DNA from: Sesamum alatum | Taxonomy: Eukaryota > Streptophyta > Magnoliopsida > Lamiales > Pedaliaceae | Direction of reading: 5' to 3' | Length of the DNA stretch: 64,000 nucleotides | NCBI GenBank assembly: GCA_034509735.1 | Contig: JACGWO010000004.1 | Coordinates: 15,233,395-15,297,394, forward strand | Shown: piece after piece, positions 40,326-51,590 of the stretch | How positions within the stretch are numbered: position 1 is the first letter of the stretch | Layout of the letters: every line of letters begins with the position of its first letter | Notes under the pieces: generated by a model | What the model was told of the DNA's origin: nothing | Databases searched by the model: none | The model's input: the letters and a program-made list of their open reading frames with translations, nothing else | Translations under genes and position numbers: made by a program

Positions 40326-41188
40326 AAAAAAAAAATTCTAATCATATCCAAATTAATTAAATTATCATGACCACTCTTTTTTTAGTAATTTCATCCCAAA
40401 AATTTTAGTTGGAGAGGTAAATTATTTTTTTATTTTTTATTTAGCCCAAAACACTTTTTTTTTTAAAAAAAAACCAATCCAAATTTTTTAAAAATTATAA
40501 AAAAAACCCCTAAACGTGTCGGACATGCCAACAGTCGTGTTTGACGATGTGTCCTTTTTGGACACGCCTATGCCTTGTCCGACACGTGTCGGACACTGCA
40601 TCGAGTAATTTTTCGGAGTGTTAGTGCATTGTAGCTAGTAGCTCAATCCAACATTTGCAAAATAGTGCTTCATTTGGAAAAAAAAAAAAAACCCTTCAAA
40701 CCTACTTCTTTTTCCATATCTTGAATTAGATGAGTTTGAAGAATCATTTGAATAGTTTCTACTCATAGCTATAAAGCTGATTTTGAAGTAATTGAACCTA
40801 AACTTTCCGGTCAAATGAGAGAAGGAGTGTTAGAGTTGTAATTTTTTAGAGAGAAAAATGTTGGTAAATGATGCCAAAATGATTTTTTATGAAGACCAAC
40901 CACTTTGGGTGCTAAATTGCAACAGATTTCCCCCCAATTCCAACATCACGTGTGCCGCACATGATGTCTATGTTAACTTCTAATGATGACTTGACGGCAG
41001 GGACAAAGTGTTCAAACATGGTTCTAATTGGGAACAAAAGTGTAAGTCGTGAATGAAGGGGGATCATAAGTGTTTTAATGGTATTATGGAGGGACCAAAG
41101 GTGTAATTCTTCCGGTCTAGAACCTACCCAAATCCAAAATACTTATTTCGATGGATATAGGTCTGGGTTTGGATCTAATATAAAAATA

Positions 41189-41590
41189 GGGTAAATTACA
41201 GCCACCTCCCCTCGTTACTAGAAAATTACAAATGCCCCCTGAGGTTTGTAATTTTTAACCAAAAGCCTGAAATTGACCATTTAGTCCTTGATTTTTTTTT
41301 TAAATTGTAGAAAAATTAGTCAAAGCAAATTGTATTATTGCTCATATGTGTAAAAAACTTAATAAACCTCTCCCTGTACATTGTAGTCTAAAAAATTCAA
41401 AAAAGATTAAGAAATAAAAAAAATCAATTTACATAAAGGCATTTTGGTCAGTTCACCCATAAAATTTCATGAAAATGAGTTATTTATTAGACGATTACAA
41501 ACCTTAGGGGGGTTTTTTTTAATTTTTCAAACAACGAGAGGGTATTTGTAATTATGTCAAACCTCAGGAGAGGTAACTGTAATTTACCCT
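41189..41590. mobile_element. Complete MITE-like element, 402 bp
   Basis: Termini 'gggtaaattacag' and its inverted partner 'ctgtaatttaccc' are flanked by the 9-base duplication ATAAAAATA (41180-41188 and 41591-41599; 8 if the outer base pair belongs to the inverted repeat). Interior arms repeat 'ttacaaatg.ccc/gagggtatttgtaat'. Non-coding. It is the reference copy for the fragment at 1-280. Confidence 0.88.
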
Positions 41591-41599
41591 ATAAAAATA

Positions 41600-41884
41600 C
41601 TGGATTTGAGTGAGTATTAGTTATTATAATAAGCTCGGGTTTGGGCCGTGCCCGCCTATTGAAAAGTCTAAATTCCTCATTGATGCCTCCTCAGACAACT
41701 CCCTAACTCTCAAATTTCCTTCTCGGCCAATTTTATTTAAGGAAGCTGGGAGTAAAATTTTGATCAGATTTAGGATCAATCAATATTGATAGGTATTTAG
41801 TTTGATTCAATATTGTGTTGACTCATATATAGATAAGCCTTTTACTTGAATTCTATTTAGTCGAACAGTTCATGCACTATAAAT
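41600..41884. other. Intergenic DNA
   Basis: Short stretch between the MITE and the gypsy remnant; nothing recognisable. Confidence 0.4.
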
Positions 41885-42437
41885 TGTTGGAATAATGTCT
41901 ACTTTTAGTGTTGAATACTCCTAAATATGTGATATTTTTATATTTTCAGCTTGGAAGAGTTTGATGATACATTAAATGGAGAAATTGAGTCAAAAGAATG
42001 AAAATGGAAGGCAAATATTAGAGGAAAGAAAATTGTGATAGATTTGCAAATTTGTTAGACGTGCCTACGTCTAATGCAGTGGAGAAAGCAACGAATGAAG
42101 AGAGATGGACGAATTTGCTGGAGAAAAGCTGGTTCACACATGGATTCTAGTGACTTTTTGAGATTTGGAATCTTTCCTTATCAGAGACTCTTGTTATGGT
42201 TAAGACTATTCATTAAATAGGATGTAAGTTTTATTAGTAATCTTCCTCCTTTTCTATAAAGGAAAGTGTATCTAGGTTTATTGAAAAATAAATTAGTATA
42301 AATAGGTGATGTAATTGAAAATATCAAATCTCATCTCTTAATCTTTTAATCTCTGCATTTTTAAAAAATTCTCCTCTCTTTTATGTGTTTTCTCGTTAGC
42401 ATGCTTGGCTAATTTCTTTATTTCCTGTTAAAGATAT

Positions 42438-44494
42438 TGAAGAAACAAGTGGATCCACTCGGGAGTGCGAGCGGAAGCATGAGAATCGAAAAAGCGTAAA
42501 TTTAAAACAATAATCACAAAATTCCAAGGGGTGTACCCTTCGGTGCTCAACCAGGCGTTCGATGTAGGATGTAACAATATTATAAACTTATATTGTACAT
42601 AGAGCATAGAGATGAAAAGCAAAATACGAAAGTGTAAAACCGAAATTACCTTTGTAGTTATATCGCTTGTACGGCTACGAGCGTTGTTCCTTTCCGAAAA
42701 TGCTCACCAAGTTCAAATGTATGAACTCTCTAGAGTAGTCCACACCACACCGGAAGATATGCACGTTTTCCTTGCTATAAGAAAACGGATCTAGAGGATT
42801 TGGTTTAAGAAACTAGAACACTATGATATTAGTGTCTTTTCTTAAACTTGACAAACTTCAAAATCATCCAAGATCAAATGAAGAACAAAGGGTAATAGTA
42901 GAGAGAGGGCCGAAAATAGTAAGGGAAAAGTGAAGTGTGTTTCTTTTTCCTAGAAAAAGATGAAAATGAATTCTCTTGCATTGATGATTGTATATACTCA
43001 TATATATACAAAATTAATGTGATTAATGAAATGTGTCTGGGTTCATCCAAGGATGTCTAGATACATCCCAATCAATCCCACTAATTCATGAATCAAGCCT
43101 ACCATCTCATAAGGTATGATTTAGTCATACCAAATGAGATAGGCTTGATTGGAATTGATTTGTCCCTTACCAAAAGAGACAAGTCAACCTCATCAAGTCC
43201 ATGTATGGCCGATTTTTACCACTCCAAGAGTGGTAACTTTCGGCCATACCTATATTGGGAAGAAATCCAACTTCTTCTCATTCCAAAAGTGGGATTAACT
43301 TAATGGATCGGGTCCCACTGTAATCCAATTACAACGAGCCCAAAATTAAATTTCATTTAATTCAAGGTCCACTTAAATAATCTCATTTATCTTTTAATCC
43401 AATTAAAAGACCCAATCTTTCTAGTCTCTACATTAACCGATAAATTCATTTACCGATTTAACAAGGGCCCGATACAATATCGGCCCGTCCATCCAATGGG
43501 AATCCCTTAAGTAATCCAATTACTTATTATCCTGTGAAATTGACTCCAAGCCAATTTCTCCACCTTTTCGATTTTTGTGTGTGACCCATTAGGTTCACCT
43601 TCAGCTAGACTTGGACCCGTATCCAACAAGGGCCTGTTACCATGGGCGGCTGTCTAGCAATGGTCCATGGCATTACAGACTGTCGTGAACATTTAGGCGC
43701 CGATTCTGTATGGGTACGGTACTTCCATCTACCGTCTCCAGGCCTTAGTCTTGGGTATGGAATTAGGCGTCGGTTCCCATCCTTGACTAGGCATCTATGC
43801 TTAATACTCGAGACTACACATGTCTCATTGCATCGACACAGGAAATCATTTCCTGCTTGACCAACAACTGTGTCCACAGGTTTAAACAGCATGAACCTGT
43901 CTTCGAGTGCATAGGAGATACCTCTGTCACATACTGATAGGGGACGTATCATCTTCTTGGAACCCACCGTCCTAGCTACACATTCTGACTGCACTGGACA
44001 AGGCTTATAATGATCATCACCGAGAAAATCCAATCATACCGACCAAGCCTCCAAGGCTTCCATATGATGATCTCCGTGAGTCCGTTCAGTCGACTCAACC
44101 CCAATCTACCAACCCACCAAGATAGTGTAGGCATCCCAAGCCTGTCGCCGATGAAACACGTCACTCATCCAATGAACACGACTCTTGGTGCAAGTCTTTA
44201 TAGGACTCTCAAGGTCCTTGACTTGGAACGTTCCAGACCCAACTCTTTATCAGTTGGTTTCATGACCACCATCCAATTCGTGGCCCAACTGCATGAGTTG
44301 TTAACCATGGTCTGTCGGCTTTGTTGTGATATATGTAAAACACCATTTTAACATATGAAAAATGAGCACAACAAAGAAGGTACCAATGGTAATGAATACT
44401 CATTTTATTCATTACATAATATTACATTACATCAAGTTGTCAAATAGGTTACAAAATGCCAAACCTATTGGCTTTCTGGTTACCTATTCTAACA
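42438..44494 (-). repeat. Solo LTR related to the copia family
   Basis: On the minus strand it starts TGTTAGAATAGGTAACC and ends CACTTGTTTCTTCA, parallel to the copia LTR's start and end. Internal blocks such as 'aggacctt', 'ttcatcggcgacaggc' and 'catggaccattgctagacag' correspond with considerable divergence. The flanks are gatat (42433-42437) and gatac (44495-44499), a near-perfect 5-bp duplication. No internal domain, so it is a solo LTR left by recombination. The open frames inside are not genes. Confidence 0.82.
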
Positions 44495-45289
44495 GATACG
44501 GTGAATGCTTGATTCACATATGTTTTTAGTTCTAATTTGTACTTTCTACTTCATTCATTTGGATATTTGTGTTGTTCTTTAGGCTCTTATCACAAATAAT
44601 CTGATAGTTGAATGATAAGGCTAATTGTTCAATATCAAGAATATATTTCTAGCCGATTGGATTTCAAATCAATAATTACTTATTTAGTCCAGTAACTAAT
44701 GACAACACAACATAGTTCATTGTGTCATAGTAGTCGATTATGTTGTGAAAAATGCACGGTCTAGCTTAAATACATCCTCTTAGGAATTTGTTGATTAGAA
44801 AATTGGGTCTTTCTAATTCTTAATGTTGTTGGTTAAATATTGAAAATGTTTCTAGAGTTGTTTACTGATTAGAGAATGAGTCAATGGGTCCTCCTTAGCT
44901 AATGAAAAGGTAAGGAAATGTGAGGTCGTTAGATTGTACGAATTACCATAACTAATATATTATCAACCTTTGATATTGATGCATCGATGATCAACAGTGG
45001 ACTCGAGTAAGATCCTGTCTTTGACTAGAAAGTTTTTCTCATATTTATCCCTCTTTTCAATTTTATTTTCTAGATTTAGATATTTAACAAAATCCACTTT
45101 TTTCTCCCAAAGAAATTAATTCAAATTCAATCCCTGTGGATTTGACCCTACTCACTATTTTCACAAGTTTTAGTACAGGAGATTATTTTTTTGTTGGACT
45201 CGACACCCATCAAATTTTAACGCAATTTTCGGGGATTGATGCCTTTAAATTAATTTCTTCCTAGTTACTTATTTTTATTATTTGTTTTA

Positions 45290-45544
45290 ATGCCCCAATC
45301 TTCTCGTACAAGTGAACTTGAATTTAATCCATATATCGAGAAGACTTCAGGAAGAAATGAATCAACGAATTAAAGAGGAATCTACCTCTTTCGAGATTTT
45401 TTTGAGTTAGCCTTGGAGCTAGTGGACTCCTCTAGCGATTTTGAGAAGAAAACCGTGGCTCAAAATCTGGAGAGAATCATCAAAGTAATGACTTCACCTG
45501 ACTTGAATCAACAACCTCTTTGCATTTGAACATCCCACTTTGAA
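45290..45544 (+). pseudogene. gypsy gag, 5' part
   Basis: Starts MPQSSRTSELEFNPYIEKTS and after one stop or frame slip reaches SPDLNQQPLCI, a phrase typical of plant gypsy gag. It is cut by the inserted element at the CACTTTGAA duplication and resumes at 53781. Confidence 0.72.
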
Positions 45545-45759
45545 GGGGAAAGTATTGGTTTAGTCCATTAACTTTACCATATATTAATTTTAGTCCTTTA
45601 AGTTTCTCCGTTTTAATTTTAGTCCTGTAACTTTCAAAAATGAGTAATTTTAGACCTCTGGCATGATTTCGGACAATTTTACCCCTTTTGCAACTTTTCT
45701 TGAACACTTTAGTCCAAATTGTATTCCTTTAAGTAAATTTGCCCACATGAACAACCAAA

Positions 45760-45776
45760 TGGAATCAGAGCCAAGG
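45760..45776 (+). other. Pararetroviral primer-binding site
   Basis: 'tggaatcagagccaagg' differs at one base from the caulimovirid Met-tRNA site TGGTATCAGAGCC. It marks the conventional zero point of the viral genome. Confidence 0.75.
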
Positions 45777-45899
45777 TTTATTGAAAAAATATTTGTTTAT
45801 ATTATATATTGATATTTTACCCCTAACGGAGGAGATTTTAGAAGTATGGAACCAAATGAAAGTTCGAGTTACATTGAAAACAGGGAATATTTTCAGATT

Positions 45900-47995
45900 C
45901 TGAAAATATAGAAAATGGAATTTCTTATGGAAATTCTTAGAACCATCACCCATAGTCCAAAGTTGGTTGATCCATCACTTCTTCCAAAGGAAAAAAAATA
46001 GGAATGGCACAGAAATTGCCATGTCCAAGGCGCTACCAGGAAATGCGGTGAGACGTCTACAAGGAGCTGAGATCCATGGAAGAATCCCAGCCAGGAGATC
46101 CGAACCAGGTAGGTTCCTGAAAAAATACAGTTCCAAAAAATAATGACTAGAGGAACTGATTGGAGAGAACTCAAACCGGATACCTCGAAGTACTCGCAGG
46201 ACCTTAGGGAGGTCCAAAAGACAGTTCAAGACTACGAACATAGGCTAATCCATATATCTATAAAAATAGACCTTTTGAACCAAAAGATGGATGAGATCCT
46301 AAAGATCCTACCAGATCTATAGAAGGATCTTACAGATCTGAAGGCTGAAGTCACAGATCTAAAAAGAAATCAAAGGAATACCCTTGAGACATCCAGATCT
46401 CATCAGGAACGCATCAGGACACCCTTGGACCGGTATCGTTCCTACATCAGAAGGGAAAGGCGAAGGAGATCTCGAATCCAAAGACACAAGAAGAACAAAT
46501 CATCGAGATCATAAAATCCATAAACTAATGGAGATATCAAGAGCGGATCTATTGGATCTACAAGAGTTAGCTGAATCCTTTTCTCAACTTGGGATTGTGG
46601 ATTTAGTCAACATCCAAACCAATGAGGTCGCTCCAGCTTTGCCACCGCCGGAGGGAAGCATAGGCTCAAATGATCCTCCGCAAGGTCATCCAATGAGAGA
46701 AGGTACGGACTTTCACACCAATGCTACCCCTACTTTCATAGGGACAAGATTGTGAGAAAATCCAGGAAGGAATCCAAGACGAGTTCCTGAAAAACACACC
46801 ATGGGCAAGGACCATGCTCCAACCTTACATCCATATGGCACTGTTCTCAACCTGGATGTTATCGACTTCCGAAACATCGAGAAGCTGATAGATGAATGGG
46901 TTGCAACCATGAAAATTGCAGCAACTACGTTGGAACTAGACAAGGATAACTTGATAAAGCTTTTGGAGTTAAGCTTGGAAGGGTCGGTAAAGATCGGATG
47001 GGATAATACCCCAGAAGAGACCAAAGCAAGAATCCTTGAAGGAGAGTCTAAAACTGCAATTGCGGATAGACTCGGAAGGTTAATCAAGATCCACTTCATT
47101 GGAGATGGATACTTCGAAGGAAGCAGAACAGAAAAGGCTAGGGGTATGCACAAGCTCTTTTTGGCCTCGAATTAAGAAGTATCTGTGCAGTAGATGAATA
47201 TATCTACTGGTTCCGCAAATACTTTTCCAGAGCGGGGTAACAACTGAAGTAGTTGCCCCAATGTTCTTTGCAAAAGATCTATAGCCCATGGAGGGAAATG
47301 TTGATATAATCATACAAAGTACCTGCAGGACAACTAGATTCAGTTGCAAGAAGGATGTCTTTCCTCGAAGAAAAATTGAAGGATTGGTGTTACCAAGCAT
47401 CCGTCCAACAGAACATAAAGAGATTGAGAGGTAAAATCAAAAGAACCCCTCTCTGTTGTGATAATAACGATTTTTCCAACTATTATAGGAGAATCAAGCG
47501 AGCAAAAGAAGATGAGAAAGCAAGGCAGCGACTCTTATTCTAGGAGATCCAGAAAATCCTCTTTCAGAATGAGATCATGGTGGTCCAAATCAAAAACCAG
47601 ATCATACAAATCTGGACAAAGAACAGGACCAACAAGGGCTTCATCCCAAAGATCTAGACGATCAGAGGCAAAATCCACAGGACGAACCCCTACACGAAGA
47701 ACTTTCAGACGAGCCCATACTCGAGCTAATGAAAGTTTTTAAGGATTGCAACTGCTGGACGTGCGGAGCAAAAGGACATATCTCCCTAGATTGCCTGCAG
47801 AAACATGGTGAATGACGCCAGTTTGAAGCCACAAACGACATCCTAGATGCAGTCTACTACGGTAATTTGGTACCAATCTACCAATTCGAAGATCTTCCAT
47901 CAGATGAAAGCATCTAGGAGGAAGAAATAGAAAGTGATTCGGATGGATCTTCAATCGAATCAGAATAATTACAGCGAAGGAGATAGGCTTCAAAC
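45900..47995 (+). pseudogene. Viral capsid-like region with zinc knuckle
   Basis: The N-terminal part (about 46150-46390) is charged and coiled-coil-like. A capsid core follows at 46801-47175 (with NLDVIDFRNIEKLIDEWVA), continuing near 47355-47543 (FLEEKLKDWCYQA, then LCCDNNDFSNY). A basic Arg/Ser-rich stretch leads to the zinc knuckle CWTCGAKGHISLDC (CX2CX4HX4C) at about 47756-47797. At least four frame changes or stops separate these blocks. Assignment rests on the knuckle, the basic tail and the position before the movement protein. Confidence 0.75.
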
Positions 47996-48048
47996 CTGAG
48001 ATAGCCTACCAGAATTCTTTTCAACGATGACGGTGTCAAAACAAAACA

Positions 48049-49190
48049 ATGGAAAGAATCATGAGACAAGACTCTAATCTCAGCCCGTACGACGATTTTA
48101 GGATTGGAGGGATTCGAAAAGTCCTCAACCAGATAGGACTAAACCAAAGGAAACATCACATAATTGCTATCCCTATGGAACTTACTGGTAATGTGATGGA
48201 AATGCAGCTTATTCCTAAAGAAGAAATTCTTGAAGAATTAAGTAAACTCAGGGAAGAAGTAGCGGTTACTTTGAAATGGATCCACATAGAAGCTATTGAA
48301 GTAGTAACAAAAGCAACTTTTAAGGAAGAAATTGATTCGGAAATACATTTGTCAATAATGGATAGAAGAATCAATAACTTAAGAGATGGTTGTCTTGGGA
48401 CAATGATAGGAAATTTGTATGCAGGAAAATGGATGTTTGATATTCATCCTAGGATAGCATACAACCTAGCAGACCAAGATTTCAGTAGAGTCTTAACCCT
48501 TCATCAGGATTTTAAAAGAAAAGATCTTATGAAAGATGAGAATAGACCATATTCTATAACATATAGAATAGCTTATGCCCTTTCCAACACACATCGTTCT
48601 GATTTGTTTCTTAAGAAAGAGTATATTGAGATTCCTAGAATTTTCAAGGAATTCGCTAAGGTAATGACACCAGATCCTATTAGAATACCTAGAATAGGTG
48701 GTGTTGATATCTTGATAAAAGATCACCCAGTTTTAAATCGAGCCCTTAGTTCTAGAACTGATTTTAGTAGCAGGATGCCCTTTTTAGTAGATAGGATTAT
48801 GGCCTATAAAGGAAAGGAATCAGAATTATTGAAGCCCCGAGCTATCAGGGTTGATAATGTGAAACTCCGATGCCCAGAAGGCTGGAAACAAATTCAGGTT
48901 ATATTTGACATCACTGAAAAAGAAAACTATTTTCCTTGTGATGACTTATATCATTTGCAACAACCTCTTGTGGGAAAATACGAAGGAATGCTAGAAATAG
49001 CAGGCCATGAGATATTTGTTGCAGGAATTGCAGGACGAGAAAATGAGATAATGACTTTGGGGTTAAGTTTCCTCGAAGATCATGAACCATGGGGGAGAAA
49101 AGGTAATGGTATGGAATTCAGTCTAGATGGTTATACCATTAGAATTGAATGCCTAGCCCCTTTTCTATATACATATCTGTTGGTATTTTG
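48049..49190 (+). pseudogene. Viral movement protein (30K superfamily)
   Basis: An uninterrupted frame of more than 370 codons. In this family such proteins modify plasmodesmata for cell-to-cell spread. The core includes IHLSIMDRRINNLRDGC, YAGKWMFDIHPRIAYNLAD and RPYSITYRIAYALSN, which I recognise as the caulimovirid movement-protein core. It is the only viral region still open. The frame continues past the likely domain end to 49419 only because it runs through protease sequence out of frame and into the nested element. Confidence 0.8.
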
Positions 49191-49199
49191 TATGAACAA

Positions 49200-50060
49200 T
49201 ATAAGTCAGAATATTTTGCAGCTTATATTGACTCATGATCAGGGATTTGCACGGCAAAACCTGGTGTGTTCCCTAGCGAAGCTATGGAATCCTTACCCAT
49301 TATTGCAGGAAGGGATTTTTCACAAAAAAATTCTTGTACTCAATAAGGGGGCAAAATTACACTTTTTGTCCCATAGGATTGAGAGGTCAACATTTTTGGT
49401 CCCTTGTTTCCTGAAATGACCAATTTAGTCCCAAAATTGAGAATTTTCGACACTTTGATCCCGAGCTTCCTGAAATGACCAATTTAGTCCCAAAATGGGA
49501 ATTTTCAACACATTTGGTCCCACTAATGGCAAGACGTTTGCCATTAATATTTTTGATGGAAATCGTCTAATGGGACTAAATGTGTCAAAAATTCTCAATT
49601 TTGAGATTGAATTGGTCATTTCAGGAAGCGCGGGACCAAAAGTGTCAAAAATTCTCAATTTTGGGATTAAATTGGTCATTTCAGAAAGAATGGGACCAAA
49701 AGTGTTGACCCCCCAGTCCTATGGGACGAAAAGTGTAATTTGCCCCAATAAGGGTATACGAGAAGCAAAAATCATGATTGGAGGAGCATTTGGAACACCT
49801 TGGTTCAAGGTAAAGACGCCTCCTATTTACTTTCATGTCACAGAAGCAGATATCTTGCTAGGTCATAATTTCATCCAAACCTTCGCAAAATATGTCCAGG
49901 ATAACCACAAGAATCTGTTGATTTTTACTACTAACTGTGGTAGCGAGATACAGATTTTGTATAGAGAAAAGGCATTTAACAGGATAATGCCCATAAATTT
50001 CCGCAACAAACGTGGTGATGATGCCAAATTAACTCATCCAAAAATGCAGGATAGAAGAAA
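49200..50060 (+). pseudogene. Viral aspartic protease region, broken
   Basis: In a frame different from the movement protein, a YIDS active-site motif has its Asp codon at 49230-49232. A stop codon follows two codons later (49236-49238). The protease sequence is then cut by the palindromic element at 49350-49745. It resumes at about 49755 with the C-terminal protease signature ADILLGHNFIQTF near 49845-49885. It is clearly non-functional. Confidence 0.72.
49350..49745. mobile_element. Palindromic MITE inside the pararetrovirus (396 bp)
   Basis: Left half 'ggcaaaattacactttttgt' and inverted right half 'ggcaaattacacttttcgtc' pair over nearly the whole element. Repeated 'gaccaatttagtcccaaaat' phrases occur on the left and complements on the right, so the single strand could fold into one long hairpin. 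A duplication CAATAAGGG flanks it (49341-49349, 49746-49754); the G run makes the exact border ambiguous by one or two bases. It is non-coding, and it inserted after the virus was already in the genome. Confidence 0.9.
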
Positions 50061-50075
50061 ATTTGTAAGGCTGTT

Positions 50076-51590
50076 TTGTCTTTCAGGCAACAGGGTTTTG
50101 ATGATGATTCGGAAGAAGATCTTAGAATCTTGAAGGAAGCTATACAAGAGTGCAGGTCAATGGACATGGACGGAGAAAGTAAACTTTCTCTCGAGAATGT
50201 CAAGAGGCTTATTCAAAGGAATTTCAGTCAGAATCCTTTGGCATGGTGGGATAGAAATAAGATCGAGGCTACTCTAAACATCAAAGAGGAATGCAAGTAC
50301 GAGTATGTCCGATACAAGCCTATCCAAATGAACATGGAGGATAAGTGAGATATGCAGGAGATCATTAAAGAGCATATCAATCTTAGACTCATCGAGCCTG
50401 GAGTCTCGGCCTATAGTAGCCCTGGTTTTTTGGTAAGAAGCCATGGTGAGATAAAAAGAGGTAAACCCAGGTTGGTCATTAACTATCAAGGCATTAATAG
50501 AATATTAGAATTTGATGGTTATTACATCCCAACTAGAGAACACTTAATTGATTGCATTAAAGGTGCTAAAGTGTTTTCCAAATTCAATTGCAAATCTGGA
50601 TTTTATTAGATTAAAATGGAAAATGATTCAACGAAATACACTGCATTTTCCACACCTCATGGACAATATATCTGGAGTGTACTTTTAACGGGACTTGCTA
50701 ATGCACCCCAAATATTTCAAAGAAAGATGGATAATCTTTTCAAAAGACTATCTAGAGTTTATGTTTGTTTACATAGACGACATCTTGATTGCATCTAAAA
50801 AATATACAGGATCATATTAGACATCTTGAAATATTTTCTGATGCATGCCATAAGGAGGGATTAGTGCTTTCTGAAAAGAAAGCCATCATAGCTGTCAATA
50901 AAATTGAATTTTTAGGAATTCTTATTGACGAAACAGGTATTGAGTTGCAGGAACACATTGTAGAAAAGATTCGCAATTTTCCTGACATTCTTAAAGATAA
51001 GAAGCAACTTCAAAGCTTCTTGGGAGTTGTCAATTTTGCAGGAATCTTTATCAAGGACCTCGCAAAATACAGAAGGGATTTTCGTCCACTTCTGAAAGAA
51101 ACAGAAAGTTCAAAGTGGAAATGGGAGGAAATTCATACGCAAAGGATTCGTGAGTTAAAACAGGTTTGCAATAACCTGCCAAAGCTTGCAATCCCACAAG
51201 ACGAGGATGAGTTGTAGTCTACACGGACGCCAATGATTACAGATGGGCTGCAGTGCTCATGAGAAAAACAACTACTGGCAAAGAGCCATGTAGATACACA
51301 GGAGGGTTGTTCACCGATCAACAAGCTAAATTATGGCATATTAACGAGAAGGAATTCTTTGCGGTCTGGAAGGCTTTCAAAAAATAGCCTTTGTTCATAC
51401 TAGCAAAAGAGTTTATATTAAAAGTTGATAATACGAATGTTAAGGCTTTCTTAAAAAAATAAACTTGAATCAAAGATTGAGAAAGCTCGTATTATTAGAT
51501 GGCAAGCAGAATGCCAATATTATTGTTATAATATTGTCGTTATCAATCTCATGAAAATGTTCTTGCAGATTTCTTAATAAGAGATTGAGG
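50076..51590 (+). pseudogene. Viral reverse transcriptase and RNase H
   Basis: The RT has the expected order: an entry segment (SAYSSPGFLVRSHGEIKRGKP, near 50410), VINYQGINR, YIPTREHLI and FSKFNCKSGFY. After a stop come YTAFSTPHGQY and the catalytic YIDD at 50770-50781, in a shifted frame. RNase H follows from about 51220 (TDAN, then HINEKEFFAVWKAF near 51340) and ends near VLADFLIRD (about 51580). Several stops and frame changes are present. In the intact family this is the replication enzyme. Confidence 0.88.

Larger units (their letters stand above)
26409..40329 (-). mobile_element. L1-type LINE, 5'-truncated, interrupted by a copia element
   Basis: On the minus strand the order is endonuclease, reverse transcriptase, zinc-binding RT-associated domain and a 3' A-tail (the T run at 26409-26420). 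The 5' end at about 40329 starts inside the endonuclease domain and ORF1 is missing, so the copy is 5'-truncated as is usual for LINEs. The copia element sits in the middle with a GACAC duplication. I could not read a target-site duplication for the LINE itself. Confidence 0.88.
25668..41113. mobile_element. Terminal-inverted-repeat element with a 9-bp TSD, split by LINE and copia insertions
   Basis: The left end 'gggagaattacacttttagt' and the inverted right end 'ggaagaattacacctttggt' correspond. Similarity continues for about 150 bases, through 'cacttttgatcccagttaga' and 'cgtcaagtca'. A perfect 9-bp duplication, GGTCTAGAA, flanks it (25659-25667, 41114-41122), as expected for Mutator-like elements. 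Its own sequence is only 25668-26408 and about 40330-41113; the middle is a LINE that itself contains a copia element. No transposase found in the arms. Confidence 0.85.

Noticed and set aside
43605..44351. Frames of 113-142 codons on both strands
   Set aside because: Within a solo LTR; no conserved domain and no equivalent frame preserved in the related LTRs.
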